Assembly (NCBI GenBank): GCA_022494885.1
Contig: JAGVSM010003627.1
Location: 62,001 to 126,000, forward strand
Source: Micrasema longulum
Taxonomy: Eukaryota > Arthropoda > Insecta > Trichoptera > Brachycentridae
Reading direction: 5' to 3'
Length of the DNA: 64,000 nucleotides
The position numbers and the translations under genes are program-made. The notes under the pieces were generated by a model that searched no databases, was not told where the DNA came from, and saw only the letters and a list, made by a program, of their open reading frames with translations. This document shows, piece after piece, positions 54,762-64,000 of the stretch. How positions within the stretch are numbered: the stretch's first letter is position 1; every line of letters starts with the position of its first letter.

Positions 54762-55699
54762 GTCACTCCGTAGCCAGTACGACTATAAAGCACGCAAGAC
54801 CGGCAGATGCAGTTCACCTCCGTGTGATAGAGCAAACCACTCTCGGTGAACGCTTTCATAACGTGTTTCCATCGGCTGCCAAGTCTCTGTTGAAATCCAA
54901 GCACTTCGACCCCTCGAGAAGAACTGTCTTCTTCATTCGCGACTTTGACGACAGCACCGCCTCGTTGTCGGGAGAGGCCGTCATCGTTCGAGCCTATAAA
55001 GCGCAAGGAGGACATAACATCCTATCCCTGGATTCCAGCAAACCGATCGATTCTTTAGACATGGTCAAAAGCACCGGAAGGACGTTAGGATCTGTTCTCA
55101 ATAACCTCGTTATCGGCGGAGTTCCTGCTCGTTCTTTTCATCTTATAGGGCTGGGTTTAGGAGCTTACGTCTTCGGTTTTGTCGGAAAGTCTTTCCAGCA
55201 CATGCGGTCGGGTGAAAAGTTACCGAGAATTACCGGATTGGATCCAGCAGGGCCGCGCTTCTTCAACCCGACGCCCGATTCTAGACTCGATAAGGATGAT
55301 GCTCATTTTGTTGATATTATCCACACAAACTCCGGAGTACGCGGAGTCAACAAGACCATCGGGCACGTGGACTTTTATCCAAATGGCGGTGTCGAGCAGC
55401 CTGGTTGTGTCACGTCAGTTTGCTTCCACTACAGGGTCTTGGAATACTGGGCAGAGTCGATTAATAGGAGGAATGGTTTTATCGGAGTTCGTTGCTACTC
55501 CTGGGAATCTTACTTGGAGTTTAACTGCTCCAGGAAAGATCAATTCGTGATGGGATACTTCTCAACTATTTCACTAGAGGCAACGGGGAATTATTGCTTG
55601 AAAACAAATAGTATTCCACCATACGGGTTGGGAAAGCCAGAACTTTCCCCCTATTTGGAAATTAAAAATAGCAAAGTTCTATCAACCGACAAATGTTGA
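54762..55699 (+). CDS. Lipase-family protein, catalytic Ser replaced by Gly; last exon only (partial)
   Basis: The 938-nt terminal exon follows acceptor TTTCATTTCAG and begins in the last two bases of a split codon. It encodes about 311 aa to TGA. It belongs to the pancreatic-lipase family (which includes insect lipase H-like proteins, wasp phospholipase A1 and fly yolk proteins). Counting the split glycine as residue 1: ARPADAVHLRVIEQ at 12-25; RTVFFIRDFDD at 54-64, where the usual HGF of the oxyanion site reads RDF; nucleophile elbow GLGLGA at 130-135, where G-x-S-x-G has G at the Ser position (codon 55154-55156); catalytic Asp in GLDPAGPRF (161); His in CFHYRVLEYW (223). Loss of the Ser with retained fold suggests a non-enzymatic secreted binding or storage protein; this is inference. 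The upstream exon with the signal peptide was not found. Neighbours are two CAP genes. Confidence 0.85.
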
Positions 55700-56330
55700 T
55701 AGAAAAGTGTGTGCTTAATATTCAATATACGAGTATGTTATGAAAAATATTACTTGCCAATTTTTAGTAAGTGGACGTTCTTTTAAAAGCACACTTGTGA
55801 TATGGGAGGTCGTTCTATTATTATTAATAGTATAGGTACTCAATTTTAAAACTATCATGTCATTAAATAATATCAAAGTAAATTTAAAGAAATTTTTTGA
55901 ACCTAAGTTAAAACAGAATTCCTATTATAATTGTTATTTCTGTATTATTATTTCCTATTTTTATTTTTATTTGGTAAAATTTATTTTATATAATTTCTTT
56001 CTTTCTTTAAAGCATGTCGTTATTATAATACTGTTCTCTCCAGTCACGCAGACATTTTTCATATCTCCTATATGAAATATAGAAGATTCCTTATAGACAG
56101 TACACAAGTTTAGTTATACGATGTTAGTAATTATGTATGTACTCGTATTTATATGACTTTTTTCTTTTCTTATTCTTTAAATTTAAATTTATCTTATTTC
56201 TATTTACTTTATTTTATTTACTGTATATAAATATTAGTATTTTTATTTTATTTGTAACTTTTAAGTGCCTAACATTTCTTAACTGTTAAATTGCTCTTAT
56301 TTTGATGCCGATAATGTACTTAATCAAAAA
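55700..56330. other. AT-rich 3' flank of the lipase-like gene
   Basis: It should contain the 3' UTR of the lipase-like gene. No canonical AATAAA close to the stop codon stands out. No further exon or element ends seen. Confidence 0.35.
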
Positions 56331-56334
56331 AACA

Positions 56335-56880
56335 AAATACGCAGCACCGTTGGGAGGATCATTACCGCGCTTCTTCTGCAGGTAAAATCACTAAAATGTT
56401 TTTCCCAACGCTGGCTGATGCAGCAAACTTCCGTCATCATCACCAAAGTACTTTCGAAACGACACAAATTTTTACCGGACACGGAGCTATGAGAAGTTAT
56501 CTATATAGGTTTAAATTAAGGAATGATGACTATTGTCCATGCGATGATATTTCTTCACAGAGTATAGAACATCTGTTATTTCAGTGCCCATTTTTCAGTT
56601 TGCAACGCCATAATCTTGAAGCAGAATGCAGGAAAGATGGAATATGCTTAACAGATATCCACACTGTAGTAAAAAGTAGTTATCACGCGCCATTGTTCTT
56701 GAACTTTGCAACAATGGTGATTGGATTCATAAAGGTAATAAACCAAAATCAGTGATCGAACATCCCATTTCCAAGACAAACAAAAACTTTTTTTTCCCGA
56801 GTACCTTAGCCTTGTACATGACACGTAAGGCTACTAAATACAGGGGTCCAAATACATAAAAAAAAAAAAAAAAAATGTAC
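56335..56880 (+). mobile_element. R1/I-type LINE C-terminal fragment with poly(A) tail
   Basis: The 119-codon frame (56396-56755) reads FTGHGAMRSYLYRFKLRNDD, then YCPCDDISSQSIEHLLFQCP, followed by RHNLEAECRKDG. The TGHG..YL.RF and CxC..D...E.HLLF.CP motif is the C-terminal zinc-finger-like end of R1-type LINE ORF2. A run of about 20 A at 56855-56875 follows. Confidence 0.75.
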
Positions 56881-57516
56881 TTAATCAATAGCTTATATCA
56901 CTGTGGAAAATTTATATTTACTGTTTTCACAATTTTCGTTTATACATATTCTTATTTTCTGTATACAATATATATAACAACTGTTGTTTTTTCCCAAATA
57001 AAAACAAATAAATAAATAATTATTGTTCTCATTCATACAATACATTGAGTTGACACTGATTTATTAACGATATAATGTTTATTTTCAAAGTGCTACATTG
57101 TATTTATGTATGTGAATAAAGGAATACCTTTTAAGTGTTCATATAGAAAAGATAAAATAAAAAGCTTTATGTGAAATAAATAAATAAACATTATTTTTTA
57201 AAAAAATGTTTTAGATTATCCCATTAGTATGATATCCTAGAAAACAGCGATTTTAATGAAAAGTCAATTCACATTTATTATCGTAGGTACAACGAAATTG
57301 GGCTTCTTTATTGCATTGGTATTTATCTATCATCTTATCTACTTTGAATTTCTTGAAATATCACTTAAATCTTAAATGGTCAAGACGGCCATATCTAGAA
57401 CTTTCTCTGTGATTCTCTGACAAGTTCCTCTTTTGTGTTACCACGCATTATTTGTTTATTTCGATGGCTTACGCCTTTAACAAAGTACAAAATAATAATA
57501 AAAAACAATTCCTCAA
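56881..57516. other. LINE 3' UTR-like and AT-rich DNA, no gene
   Basis: AACTGTTGTTTTTTCCCAAA with an AATAAA-rich end near 56980-57010 resembles the LINE 3' UTRs at 27195 and 32411. The rest has no recognisable feature. Confidence 0.35.
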
Positions 57517-57997
57517 CAATGCCTCACTGTATAAGGACAGCACAGCATGTGGGAAGGTGAATGGTCATTCACATCGTGGTTTAACATCCTTAAAGGAGTC
57601 AAACAGGGATGTGAAATGTCACTATGGTTGTTCAACATATACATCGATAACTGTATGAAAGAACTGAAAGATTTAAGAATGGGAGCGAAAATGAGTGGTA
57701 TAACTGTTAACTGTCTTCTGTATGCAGATGATGTGAGATCAGTGTGAACGAAGATATTCTGAAGCAGGTATAAGAATTTGTGTACCTGGGAAGTATGTTT
57801 ACTACGGATGGAAAGGAGGGTGAGTGCCGGGAGGAGGGTGAACGGTGCACTGAAATCTACTTCAGCAAACAAATGTTTATCGCAGGAGGCTAAACTAGCA
57901 GTTCACAATGTAGTTCTAGTGCCAACTCTAATGTATGGGAGCGAAGTATGGAATTGGAAAGATGATGATGAAAGTAGGTTAAATACCATCCAACCCT
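57517..57997 (+). mobile_element. RTE-type LINE fragment, frameshifted, fused to a CR1/L2 fragment
   Basis: Frames in turn give SFTSWFNILKGVKQGCEMS, NIYIDNCMKELKDLRMGAKM, VNCLLYADDV (RT catalytic motif) and, after a large internal deletion, VNGALKSTSANKCLSQEAKL and VLVPTLMYGSEVW. It stops after DESRLNTI and joins a different LINE. Confidence 0.75.
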
Positions 57998-58450
57998 GGT
58001 AATTTGTATTGTCTAGAGTCGATTATTGTAATGAATAAAATGACTCGCCTACAGTCTGTATTGAATGCCGCAGCGAGACTTATTTTTGGAATCTCTAAGT
58101 TTAGTCATATCACTCCACTACTTCGGGAATTACACCGGCTGCGTTTTCCACAGAGGGTGGAATACAAACTCTGTTGGCTTATGTATAAGTCACTGCACAA
58201 CTCTGCTCCAGAATATCTAGGGGAACTCTGCATTCCAGATGAACTAGCTGACAGACGTCTTACGCTTAGATCAGCTACATCTACGTCGAAAGGAAAAGTT
58301 ATTATACCTCTACGCAAACAGCGCACTAAATTTGACGAACGCGCATTTGCGGTCGCAGGCCCTACGGCATGGAATGCTCTCCCAGCAGAGGTCCGTAACT
58401 GTGAGAGTGAAGTGATGTTGAAAATAAATAATAATTTTAAAAAACCTTTA
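57998..58450 (+). mobile_element. CR1/L2-type LINE C-terminus
   Basis: It starts with a LSRVDYCN-like segment, then an open frame TRLQSVLNAAARLIFGISKF, HITPLLRELHRLRFPQRVEY, KLCWLMYKSLHNSAPEYLGE, SATSTSKGKVIIPLRKQRT and FAVAGPTAWNALPAEVRN. This is the standard C-terminal order of CR1/L2-group ORF2 proteins. The frame ends inside the following fold-back element. Confidence 0.85.
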
Positions 58451-58799
58451 CAGGGTGTTCTTTAAACCCTGTCACATCCGAAACCACGATGATCAGTATG
58501 AGCAGGAAGACATATTAAAAAAATATTTAAAACGAAGAAACTTTTTTAAAATAAAATATAAAAAAAAAACAAATGGTAGCTTACTTCTGCAGGGGAGAAG
58601 CGAGGGGCGCGCGGATGTGCGGTTGACGGTGTATCAGACTACCCCCCTCCTCGTTTTTCCCCTGCAGAAGTAAGCAACCATTTGTTTTTTATTTATCTTT
58701 TATTATTTAAGATTTTAGCAGTTCTAATGTGCCAATATGTCTTCTTGCTCATACTGATCATCGTGGTTTTGGATTTGACTGGGTTTAAAGAACACCCTG
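58451..58799. mobile_element. Fold-back mariner-type MITE, 349 bp
   Basis: Inverted outer arms of about 62 bp (CAGGGTGTTCTTTAAACCC at the left, mirrored at the right) with GACGATGATCAGTATGAGC-like blocks, plus a second inner inverted pair of about 32 bp (CAAATGGTAGCTTACTTCTG and its inverse). It is flanked by TA at 58449-58450 and 58800-58801. It interrupts the LINE at its last codons. Confidence 0.7.
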
Positions 58800-58802
58800 T
58801 AT

Positions 58803-59129
58803 ACAGATGGCAATCATGAAGTTTTGCATTATAAATAAATTTTCTATGTTTTATGAATGTATGTGTATGCGCATGGGTGTATGTACGTGTGTGTGTATGC
58901 ACATGTGTATATATGTGTGTATATATAAATATATGTGTATATATGTGTATGTGTGTATGTATATGTATCTAAATGTGTATGCGAGTAAGTTTATATTTTA
59001 TTAATCTGTGCTCTTCTCTATTGATTTGTTAACTATTTTCATTTATTAGAATGTTATTGCCTAGCTTGGAACGGGGTATGTACCCTTGTTAGCTGAGCAA
59101 AGTGAACGTTGTATTTTTGATAAAAGGTG

Positions 59130-59171
<42 letters not shown>
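58803..59171 (+). repeat. LINE 3' UTR with microsatellite and (AAAT)n tail
   Basis: Matches 29880-30200: ATGAAGTTTTGCATTATAAA, a (TGTATG)n stretch at 58855-58985, GCCTAGCTTGGAACGGGG and the end GTGTAAATAAATAAATAAA, here expanded to about ten AAAT units at 59128-59168. Confidence 0.65.
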
Positions 59172-59173
<2 letters not shown>

Positions 59174-59345
59174 AAATTAACTAGTAGGTAGTCATATTAT
59201 TGTTTATTTTGCATAAGAATGTCTGCCTAAAAACAGGTTGTACCTAGTTAGGCAGACTAGACATAATCCAGAGAAATCTATTACCTAATTATGTATGTAG
59301 TAGATAAATAAATTGTATTTTTTTGTTAATAAACCATGATTATTA
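59172..59345 (+). repeat. LINE 3' tail (family F)
   Basis: The blocks TTAACTAGTAGGTAG, ACAGGTTGTACCTAGTTAGG, AGACTAGACATAATCCAGAG and TTAATAAACCATGATTATTA match 52070-52260. It ends in a short (ATT)n run. Confidence 0.6.
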
Positions 59346-59454
59346 TTACTATCAATTATTTATTTAGCCTAGTACCTATTTAGCCTATCAACTGTAACTA
59401 AGTTTCACTTTTTCTTATCTGCTACCTATAAACGCTTACGAGCACTTACGTCCG

Positions 59455-59552
59455 TATATATTATTGAATGCAGAGAATCATGTCATCAGTACTATTCTAG
59501 AAACTTCGAAGTTGGTTGGGTTCGATATAAATATAAATACTAGTCATTTAAA
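59455..59552 (+). promoter_or_regulatory. Core promoter and 5' UTR of CAP gene 2
   Basis: The TATA-like TATATATTA at 59455-59463 and an initiator-like TCATCAGTAC with its A near 59488 lie about 30 bp apart. GAAGTTGGTT (59508-59517) follows in the 5' UTR. CAP gene 1 has the same elements at similar spacing. Confidence 0.55.
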
Positions 59553-59622
59553 ATGAGGTCCTTTTACGGAGCTTTGATCGTGGCGTGCATATTTGCAACC
59601 ATTCATTCGCAAGAAAAAAACA
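59553..59622 (+). CDS. Second CAP-family gene, exon 1 (signal peptide), partial at the window edge
   Basis: The exon encodes MRSFYGALIVACIFATIHSQ then EKN and ends one base into a codon (A) before donor GTATGT. CAP gene 1 exon 1 has the same length (70 nt), the same phase and the same split base, and 9 of 23 residues agree (MRS, A7, V10, CI 12-13, TI 16-17). Residues 1-19 are a signal peptide. No match to CAP exon 2 was found before 64000; in CAP gene 1 intron 1 is 3.2 kb, so the next exons are probably past the window. Assignment to the CAP family is inference from the exon, the context and the promoter. Confidence 0.65.
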
Positions 59623-60344
59623 GTATGTATAAACAAAATGTGGTTTTTCTTTAAAATATCTCTTTTTAAAAAAATTTTTCAACAAATACTGTTTTCCATT
59701 AGAGCAGTGTTGCCTCATCGGTGGGGCATAACGCCTCAGAGGTGGGTCACCACGTTTCAGAGATGAAACACGTCGGCATTCCACATATAAAGAGGAATAC
59801 TCATCGTTCATACAAAAAATTACCTGAAATGTACAAAATTGAAATATACGCCAAACTGTACTTAAAATAGAATGAAACCCGTTACAATTTCAATAATTAT
59901 CTAAAAACACAGAAACTGTGCAGGATGTAGCTGTAGATGTTGTATTGATACCGGACCCAAGCTGAATAATTGTATTGTGATATTTTGATAGTACATTGTT
60001 ATAGATATGTCAATGCGCGGAAGACGTGTCTATAAAGGGCACCATACACGTATTTATTTTATTCTACCTTATTACTTTTTCAATGTGTGTTTTGTAATAA
60101 TTTCAGTTACAATATATGTATTAGAATAGGTTAAATTTAATTTCATTAGGGGTTTATATTTTTACAAACATATTACAAGATGATTTGAAAATTTACCTGC
60201 TGTTTAATTAAAAAAGATGCCGGTGGAGCAATTGACTTTTGAAAAGACTAAGGGGGGGCATGGCATAAAAAAAGAGGGAGTTATTGACAGAAAACGTGGT
60301 CGAATTTTTCTTTAAACAAACGTATGCTCGTATTTTCCTCCGGG
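59623..60344. other. Presumed CAP gene 2 intron 1, left part
   Basis: No exon is seen. A hAT-like patch with GCAGTGTTGCCTCATCGG and GTGGGTCACCACGTTTC lies at 59704-59780. The remainder is unrecognised AT-rich DNA. Confidence 0.35.
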
Positions 60345-60837
60345 AATATTTATTTATTTTATTTGGGATTTTTACAGCTGTTACATAAAAAATAAGTAGA
60401 AATATATCGACAATATCAGAGCCAATAAAAAATCCAATGTAAATCATATAATAAATAATATATAAGAAAGGAGTTTACAAAATTGTATGTGAGTGACGTT
60501 TGTATTCATGTGTGACTATGCATGTGAAAGGGTGTGTATGTGCTTGTGTAAATGAATGAGGGAGAGTGTGTGTTGGTGCGAAAGTATAAAAAATGAAATT
60601 AATTTAAAACTTGTATTTATATTGAAAAGGGTATAGAAAAGCGCTTGGTAAGAGGTTTGATTATTAAAAATAAAAAAAAGTTTATACCTACTTCCGAAAC
60701 TTTTTTGAAAATATACGAGTAAATTAAATATATTAGTACGGTAAATTTTAAATCTTTATTCTGAAAAAAAGCATTTTATTTTAAAATTTAATTGATACAC
60801 ATTGAATGAATAATGTGCAACGAGTCCCACATAATTT
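60345..60837 (-). repeat. Jockey-type LINE 3' UTR fragment
   Basis: Matches the 3' UTR of the LINE at 45470-47216: TTTGGGATTTTTACAGCTG, GTGACGTTTGTATTCATGTG, AATGAATGAGGGAGAG and later ATTGAATGAATAATGTGCAA. Same orientation (minus); the coding part is missing. Confidence 0.65.
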
Positions 60838-61000
60838 AATCGGGTTGTGGTCCCGTGGCTAGTGTCTCGGACTCACGGATCAAAGATCCGTGGTTCGAAT
60901 CCCACTCTACCCCAACTTGATTTCCATTTTCTATTAGTGAGTTATTTACAACTCGTTGAAAATGGCCCTCAAAAATAAATTAAGATATTCCATTTTTTTT
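60838..61000 (+). repeat. tRNA-derived SINE-B, copy 3
   Basis: The head GGGTTGTGGTCCCGTGGC with box B GGTTCGAATCCCACTCTA is followed by ACTTGATTTCCATTTTC and the AACTCGTTGAAAATGG block. It inserted at the end of the LINE 3' UTR. Confidence 0.7.
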
Positions 61001-61640
61001 CTCAATTAGTCTGGGTGTTGTGGTGTATTTTTCATTACCTCCTTCCATATCCCCTCTGTCCCACCCGCTGATAAGCCTCAAAATAGAGGCTTAGCGGGTT
61101 ATTCGTTTAAAAAAATGTACATATATATGAATAAACAAAATGGAAAAGATTGAAAAATTGAAAATTGGCTGATTTAAGTGGTCACTTTACACGCTGTGTA
61201 ACATTCACCACATTAGTGGTGAATGTTACACAGCAAAAAGCAAAATTATTTAGGGATCACTAAACCATCATTATAAGTAGAGCGAGTGTTATGATTATAA
61301 TTGTGAAAAATTAAAAAAATATCCGAATTATACTGCTCTAAAATGATGCAGAACCACAAAATTCCTTGAACTAGCAGAGTTTTGAGTGATAGGTAAAGAA
61401 TTCTTTAGTTACTCGTATCTCTCTTATCGAATAATTCTAGTGGTGCCACTTTCTTGATATTGGAATACTGTAGATCCTGAATCATTTTGATATTTGTTCT
61501 GGTTAAATGGCCCCACAATTTTATTCTACACTTATTATGGACTTTATTAACCAGTGAAAGGGTGTTTGGAAATAAGAACGAGAAGGTAAACCATGAACTA
61601 ATAAACGAATAAGGAATTCAAGGCATTCACACGGGTTAAG
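61001..61640. repeat. Repeat remnants including a U390 palindrome
   Basis: A U390 piece at about 61165-61235 (TGATTTAAGTGGTCACTTTA) runs into TGTGTAACATTCACCA and, six bases on, its exact inverse TGGTGAATGTTACACA. At 61440-61640 a minus-strand LINE-like stretch resembles 47400-47470 (GAACGAGAAGGTAAACCATG). Confidence 0.5.
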
Positions 61641-62340
61641 AGCTGTAATTGGTTTGTATGAATGATTTTGAATAAAAATAATGAACGACTTACTGAAATT
61701 GAAAATGTTAAATACTTAGGACTAACAATAGACAGACAATTGACATGGACAATTTATATCAACAATTTAATAGGCAAAGTGGCGACATTATCGAGTCTTT
61801 TTTAAAAATCAAAAACTTTGTTCCAAAAACAGAAAAATTCTAATGTATGAAGCTTGTGTAAAAACTAAAATATGTTATACGCAACTACTATGGGGAACAG
61901 GATATCAAAATGACATAAACAGACTACAAAGACAACAAAATAAAATATTAAAGTTAGTATATGACCTTTCCTATCTAACTGCAACTAGATAACTTTTTTA
62001 ACAAACTAACCAATTAACTTAATTTTTTTCAATTAGAATCATGAAATTTATCCATAAATTAGCCACTAATGTAATTGTAGACGAAGAACTAAAACTTGTA
62101 AAAAGTTGTAGTGAACATGGACATAATACGAGAATATCAGAAAAATATCATAAACGACTTTCTAAAACAAGACAAGGACAATCAAGACTAATAAACCAGG
62201 GACTGAAATTATACAATAAACTACCAGACAAAACTTTTCAAAATATGAAAAAAATATTATTTTGAACAATGTTTAAAATGACATGAATAAAAAATGTTTA
62301 TATTATTTTAGTAAAATTAATGTTATAATCCGTAATGGTT
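61641..62340 (+). mobile_element. LINE reverse transcriptase C-terminal part, decayed
   Basis: Frames in turn give EIENVKYLGLTIDRQLTW, FVPKTEKILMYEACVKTKI, YTQLLWGTGYQNDINRLQRQ, and a final 74-codon frame (62041-62265) with GHNTRISEKYHKRL and INQGLKLYNKLPD. This is the ordered C-terminal segment of a LINE ORF2 with several frame breaks. Confidence 0.7.
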
Positions 62341-62837
62341 TCAAATAAAAAAAAATATATTCGACTACCAATTGCAATAATTCGTGCAGTTGATGAGAAA
62401 ATATAAATAAATCAATCGTGTAAAAGTAATTATAAACTGAAAATAATAATTACCACGACTTTGTTAATGACAGATATCGCTTTCACGGTTTTAGTAATAA
62501 AGTAATTAAAACATCGTGTTTCTTTGTAAAGTTTATAGAAAATTCGTGAACTTATGAGCTTTCGCAAAATTAATTCAAGATATTGACGTGATGGAAAAGA
62601 TGGCGTGTTGTATCTACAGACCTTTATTTTGCGGTTTTCACAAATTCATATTTTATTTAACTTGATTTTTTATTTTGTACTTTTATGTTTTATTTTATTT
62701 AGTTCTATGATAAACAGTCGTATTTACGACACAATATTTACATCTATACTTATTCTACCATTATTTATCATTATTGTACACTTACTGTCCTAATTTACAA
62801 TATTCAAAGAATATATTGAGAAATTATATAATTTTAA
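62341..62837. other. AT-rich DNA, nothing recognised
   Basis: A 62-codon hydrophobic open frame at 62605-62793 is low-complexity and has no start context or homology that can be recognised. No splice-flanked match to CAP exon 2 is present. Confidence 0.35.
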
Positions 62838-63892
62838 CAACAACAAACCATCACGCCGTTTCCCCGTAAGGGTTAGGCAGAGAGGATAGAACGCCACATC
62901 ACTCTATCTTTGCATACAGATCTCGCTTCTTGTACATTCATACATCTTCTCATGCACGCGCGCCGATTATTCCGACTTTTGACATGTCCATCTTCAAGTA
63001 TTTGTTGGATTTGGTCATGCCATGTCTATCTCGGTCTACCTCTATTTCTGCATCCATCAACATTCGCATTGTAAATATTCTTAGCCGTTCTTTCGCTGTC
63101 CATGCGCTCTACATGTCCAAACCAGCGCAGAGCTCCTTTCTTGATTTTGTCGATAATGCTTGTCTCAGCCTTACATAAGGTACGGATCTCAACATTTGCG
63201 CATCTATCGTACATAGTTTTACCACACATTCGCCTGAGAGATCGCATTTCAACAGCAATCAGCCTACTTTAATCCCTGTTTTTCCAAGTCCATACTTCGC
63301 CCCCATACATCAGGGTCGGGACCAGGACTCCGTTGTGAACTGCTAATTTTGCCTCTTGCGACAAACATTTATTTGCCAAGGTTGATTTAAGTGCTCCGTT
63401 CACTCTGTTCCCAGCGGTCACCCTCCTTTCAATATCTTTCACAGTCATTCCATTCCTAGTAAACATACTTCCCAGGTTCACAAATTTCTCTACTTGTTTT
63501 AGTATGAACCCATTCACAGTGATTTCACATTTAGTCATACATACATTTCTCTCAAAAACCATCACATTCGATTAATCGACATTCATCAGCAAATCGCTTC
63601 CCTTGCATACATCGTAGACCTTTGTTACCAAGAATTGCAGTTCCTCTTTGTTGTTAGCAAGAAGCACGGCATCGTCAGCTTACACAAGGCAATTGACATT
63701 TAAATCACCCATTTTTGCTCCCATTCTTAAGCCTTTCAGTTCTTTCATGCAGTTATCGATATACACGTTGAACAGCCATGGCCATGGTGACATCACACAT
63801 CCCTGTTTCACTCCTTTATGAATGTCAAACCACGATGTGTATGATCCGTTTACCTTAACACATGCTGTGCTGTCTTTATACAGAGAAGCAAT
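62838..63892 (-). mobile_element. RTE-type LINE, RT C-terminal half, longest copy in the window
   Basis: The minus strand reads VNGSYTSWFDIHKGVKQGCV, NVYIDNCMKELKGLRMGAKM, NVNCLVxADDAVLLANNKE (RT catalytic motif, damaged), VEKFVNLGSMFTRNGMTVKD, VLVPTLMYGGEVWTWKNRD, MRSLRRMCGKTMYDRCANVE and WFGHVERMDSERTAKNIYNA. It ends at GGCGTGATGGTTTGTTGTTG, a (TTG)n tail. Several frame breaks; the N-terminal half is absent. Confidence 0.85.
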
Positions 63893-64000
63893 ATTTTTTT
63901 TAAAAATTACAAAATTTTAAAAAGTATAAAAAACATCATTAAGAACACAAAGCATACGTATTTTCACACAAAATTTATTTCCAAAAAAATAAATAAATGA

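Noticed and set aside
60838..60912. tRNA genes at 7238, 10905, 11190, 13072, 34112, 39925, 49000 and 60838
   Set aside because: Box A and box B are present, but the same head plus body occurs several times and acceptor stems pair poorly. They are SINE heads.

Overview
The window is AT-rich nuclear DNA from an animal, most likely an insect. Genes are split by GT..AG introns, intergenic and intronic DNA is packed with LINEs, tRNA-derived SINEs and short inverted-repeat DNA transposons, and the protein families fit an insect. A moth or butterfly seems likely from the repeat types, but that is inference. There are no operons, CRISPR arrays, rRNA genes or convincing functional tRNA genes.

Four host genes can be supported, all on the + strand. 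(1) 2106-9487: a complete six-exon gene for the PSME3IP1 / FAM192A / PIP30 (NIP30) nuclear protein, 233 aa, with all splice phases consistent. (2) 34595-47904: a complete six-exon gene for a secreted CAP-superfamily protein of the antigen 5 / venom allergen type, 212 aa. (3) 54762-55699: the large terminal exon of a pancreatic-lipase-family protein whose catalytic serine is replaced by glycine, so it is probably a non-catalytic lipase homologue; its first exon was not found. (4) 59553-59622: the signal-peptide exon of a second CAP gene, with the same length and intron phase as exon 1 of the first CAP gene and similar promoter spacing. Its remaining exons should lie beyond the right edge. Genes 2-4 form a small cluster of secreted proteins, CAP - lipase-like - CAP, in one orientation.

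Everything else is mostly transposable element debris. 10.1-34.5 kb is a gene desert holding LINE 3' fragments, SINEs, a hAT element with an intact-looking target duplication and a nested MITE, and several mariner-type MITEs with TA duplications. A roughly 390-bp repeat unit (called U390 here) recurs at 23.1, 25.3, 27.7, 35.0, 40.9, 41.1, 42.4 and 61.2 kb, both head-to-tail and as inverted pairs. The copy in the last CAP intron has a perfect 127-bp inverted repeat and a 15-bp target duplication. RTE-type LINE fragments are common, and one ends about 20 bp before the lipase exon. The right 8 kb after the lipase exon is again LINE and MITE material around the second CAP exon.

No previously undescribed multi-gene system is evident. 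The most notable items are the serine-less lipase homologue inside a CAP gene pair, the U390 repeat architecture, and a 425-bp repeat copy flanked by unusually long (about 45 bp) direct repeats.
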